The notes below the pieces were generated by a model. It was not told the origin of the DNA, did not search any database, and saw only the letters and a program-made list of their open reading frames with translations. A stretch of 64,000 bases of DNA from Geomicrobium halophilum (GTDB lineage: Bacteria > Bacillota > Bacilli > Bacillales > Marinococcaceae): the NCBI RefSeq assembly GCF_014207655.1, contig NZ_JACHHJ010000002.1, positions 342,185-406,184 on the forward strand, read 5' to 3'. Shown here one piece after another: positions 63,395 through 64,000 of the stretch; position 1 is the first letter of the stretch, and each line of letters opens with the position of its first letter. Both the position numbers and the translations under genes were made by a program.

Positions 63395-64000
63395 GTGATT
63401 GCTGGTGTTGTTATCATCTTATTATTTATGATAATCCCTCTTTTCATCGGATTTTACGCTGCTTCAAGGGCTAAATCTTCAAGTGCCGATTACTTTATCC
63501 AAGGAAGAGGAATGGGATCTGTTGCTACATTTTTCACTGTTTCAGCTACGTGGTGGAGTGCGTTTGCTTTTTTGGGATCAAACGCTTCTTTTTATACAGA
63601 AGGGCCCATTTATTTAACGGCATTTGCCTGGAATATATTATTTGGGTTTTTATATTTTATTGTGGGCAAAAGGATTTGGTATTTAGGAAAAAAATTTAAT
63701 TACATCACCCCTTCTGATATGCTTGGTGATTTCTATAATAATGAAAAAGTTCGAATTCTAGTTGGTCTAGTGGTCATCATTTTTACAATTCCATATTTAC
63801 AGATTCAGTTAACCGGAGGGGCTTACCTTATTGAAGTTGCTTCTGGAGGTATAATCCCTTTTTGGCTAGCTGCACTTATGTTTTATGTAGTGATCCTTGT
63901 ATATGTATGGGTCGGGGGGATTAGAGCAGTCGCATGGACAGATATTGTGTATGGAGCAGTATTATTATTTGGCCTTCTTTTTGCTGGTATTTATCTTTCG
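63395..64000 (+). CDS. sodium:solute symporter (SSS) family, N-terminal part (runs off the window)
   Basis: 202 codons from GTG 63395, preceded by AAGGAGGTGA. First helices and loop: GFYAASRAKSSSADYFIQGR, TVSATWWSAFAFLGSN, ITPSDMLGDFYNNEKVR and WVGGIRAVAWTDIVYGAVLL, characteristic of SSS (PutP/PanF-like) transporters. Probably imports the amine or beta-amino acid degraded by the two upstream enzymes. The 3' end lies beyond the window. Confidence 0.9.
   Translation, partial: MIAGVVIILLFMIIPLFIGFYAASRAKSSSADYFIQGRGMGSVATFFTVSATWWSAFAFLGSNASFYTEGPIYLTAFAWNILFGFLYFIVGKRIWYLGKKFNYITPSDMLGDFYNNEKVRILVGLVVIIFTIPYLQIQLTGGAYLIEVASGGIIPFWLAALMFYVVILVYVWVGGIRAVAWTDIVYGAVLLFGLLFAGIYLS

Noticed and set aside
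1-64000. CRISPR arrays, tRNA or rRNA genes, prophage
   Set aside because: No regular spaced repeats, no cloverleaf-like sequence ending in CCA, and no phage structural genes were seen.

Overview
The window looks like chromosomal DNA of a low-to-moderate G+C Firmicute. Pointers are strong AGGAGG-type ribosome binding sites, frequent TTG/GTG starts, Bacillus-type gene sets (sucrose PTS operon, MdxEFG-like maltodextrin transporter, YcbC/YcbD-type glucarate genes) and very acidic extracellular lipoproteins. The acidic exported proteins suggest a halophilic or haloalkaliphilic Bacillaceae member; that placement is inference. No tRNA, rRNA or CRISPR array was seen.

Layout. 1-7.1 kb: a surface-polysaccharide block with a partial glucuronyl C5-epimerase-like gene, two paralogous glycosyltransferases, wecB, a sugar aminotransferase, a sugar oxidoreductase, and decayed pieces of an aldehyde dehydrogenase and a nucleotide-sugar dehydrogenase. 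7.5-9.0 kb: an aldA-like aldehyde dehydrogenase. 9.2-14.8 kb: a complete sucrose operon (LacI regulator, fructokinase, EIIA, EIIBC, sucrose-6-phosphate hydrolase) read from a promoter overlapped by two abutting operators. 15-19 kb: small genes, rarD, a frameshifted amidase and an aldo/keto reductase. 19.2-27.7 kb: an ectoine-hydrolase-like M24 protein and a sugar block (two Gfo/Idh/MocA oxidoreductases, TIM-barrel isomerase, SDR, ThuA, a LacI regulator and a second, internally deleted LacI), ending in the scar of a lost sugar ABC transporter. 27.7-35 kb: maltodextrin use (two GH13 enzymes, MalEFG). 35.2-40.5 kb: a five-gene operon (GltS-like carrier, FCD regulator, alpha/beta hydrolase without a visible nucleophile serine, DUF6282-like metal hydrolase, GlcD-like oxidase) for an unidentified carboxylate. 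41.3-49.2 kb: a full D-glucarate operon (GntR, KdgD, semialdehyde dehydrogenase, TctCBA transporter, glucarate dehydratase). 49.3-50.1 kb: a 21-bp perfect inverted repeat and an IS3-family relic. 50.3-56.6 kb: an SsuABC-type ABC transporter, an AbgA-like amidohydrolase, a ruined abgT and a short aconitase. 56.2-58.8 kb: a roughly 0.7-kb direct duplication flanking a HepT/MntA toxin-antitoxin pair. 58.5-64 kb: PucR regulator, mmsA, an omega-aminotransferase, a DUF3311 protein and the start of a sodium:solute symporter.

Two themes stand out. First, it is a catabolic mosaic: each substrate has its own regulator, transporter and enzymes, several with visible operators. Second, there are many deletion scars and broken genes (aldehyde dehydrogenase tail, sugar dehydrogenase tail, amidase, LacI, ABC transporter, abgT, IS3, aconitase tail, PucR tail). 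The most unusual structure is the toxin-antitoxin island framed by duplicated aconitase/PucR ends, which has the geometry of a single-crossover integration.
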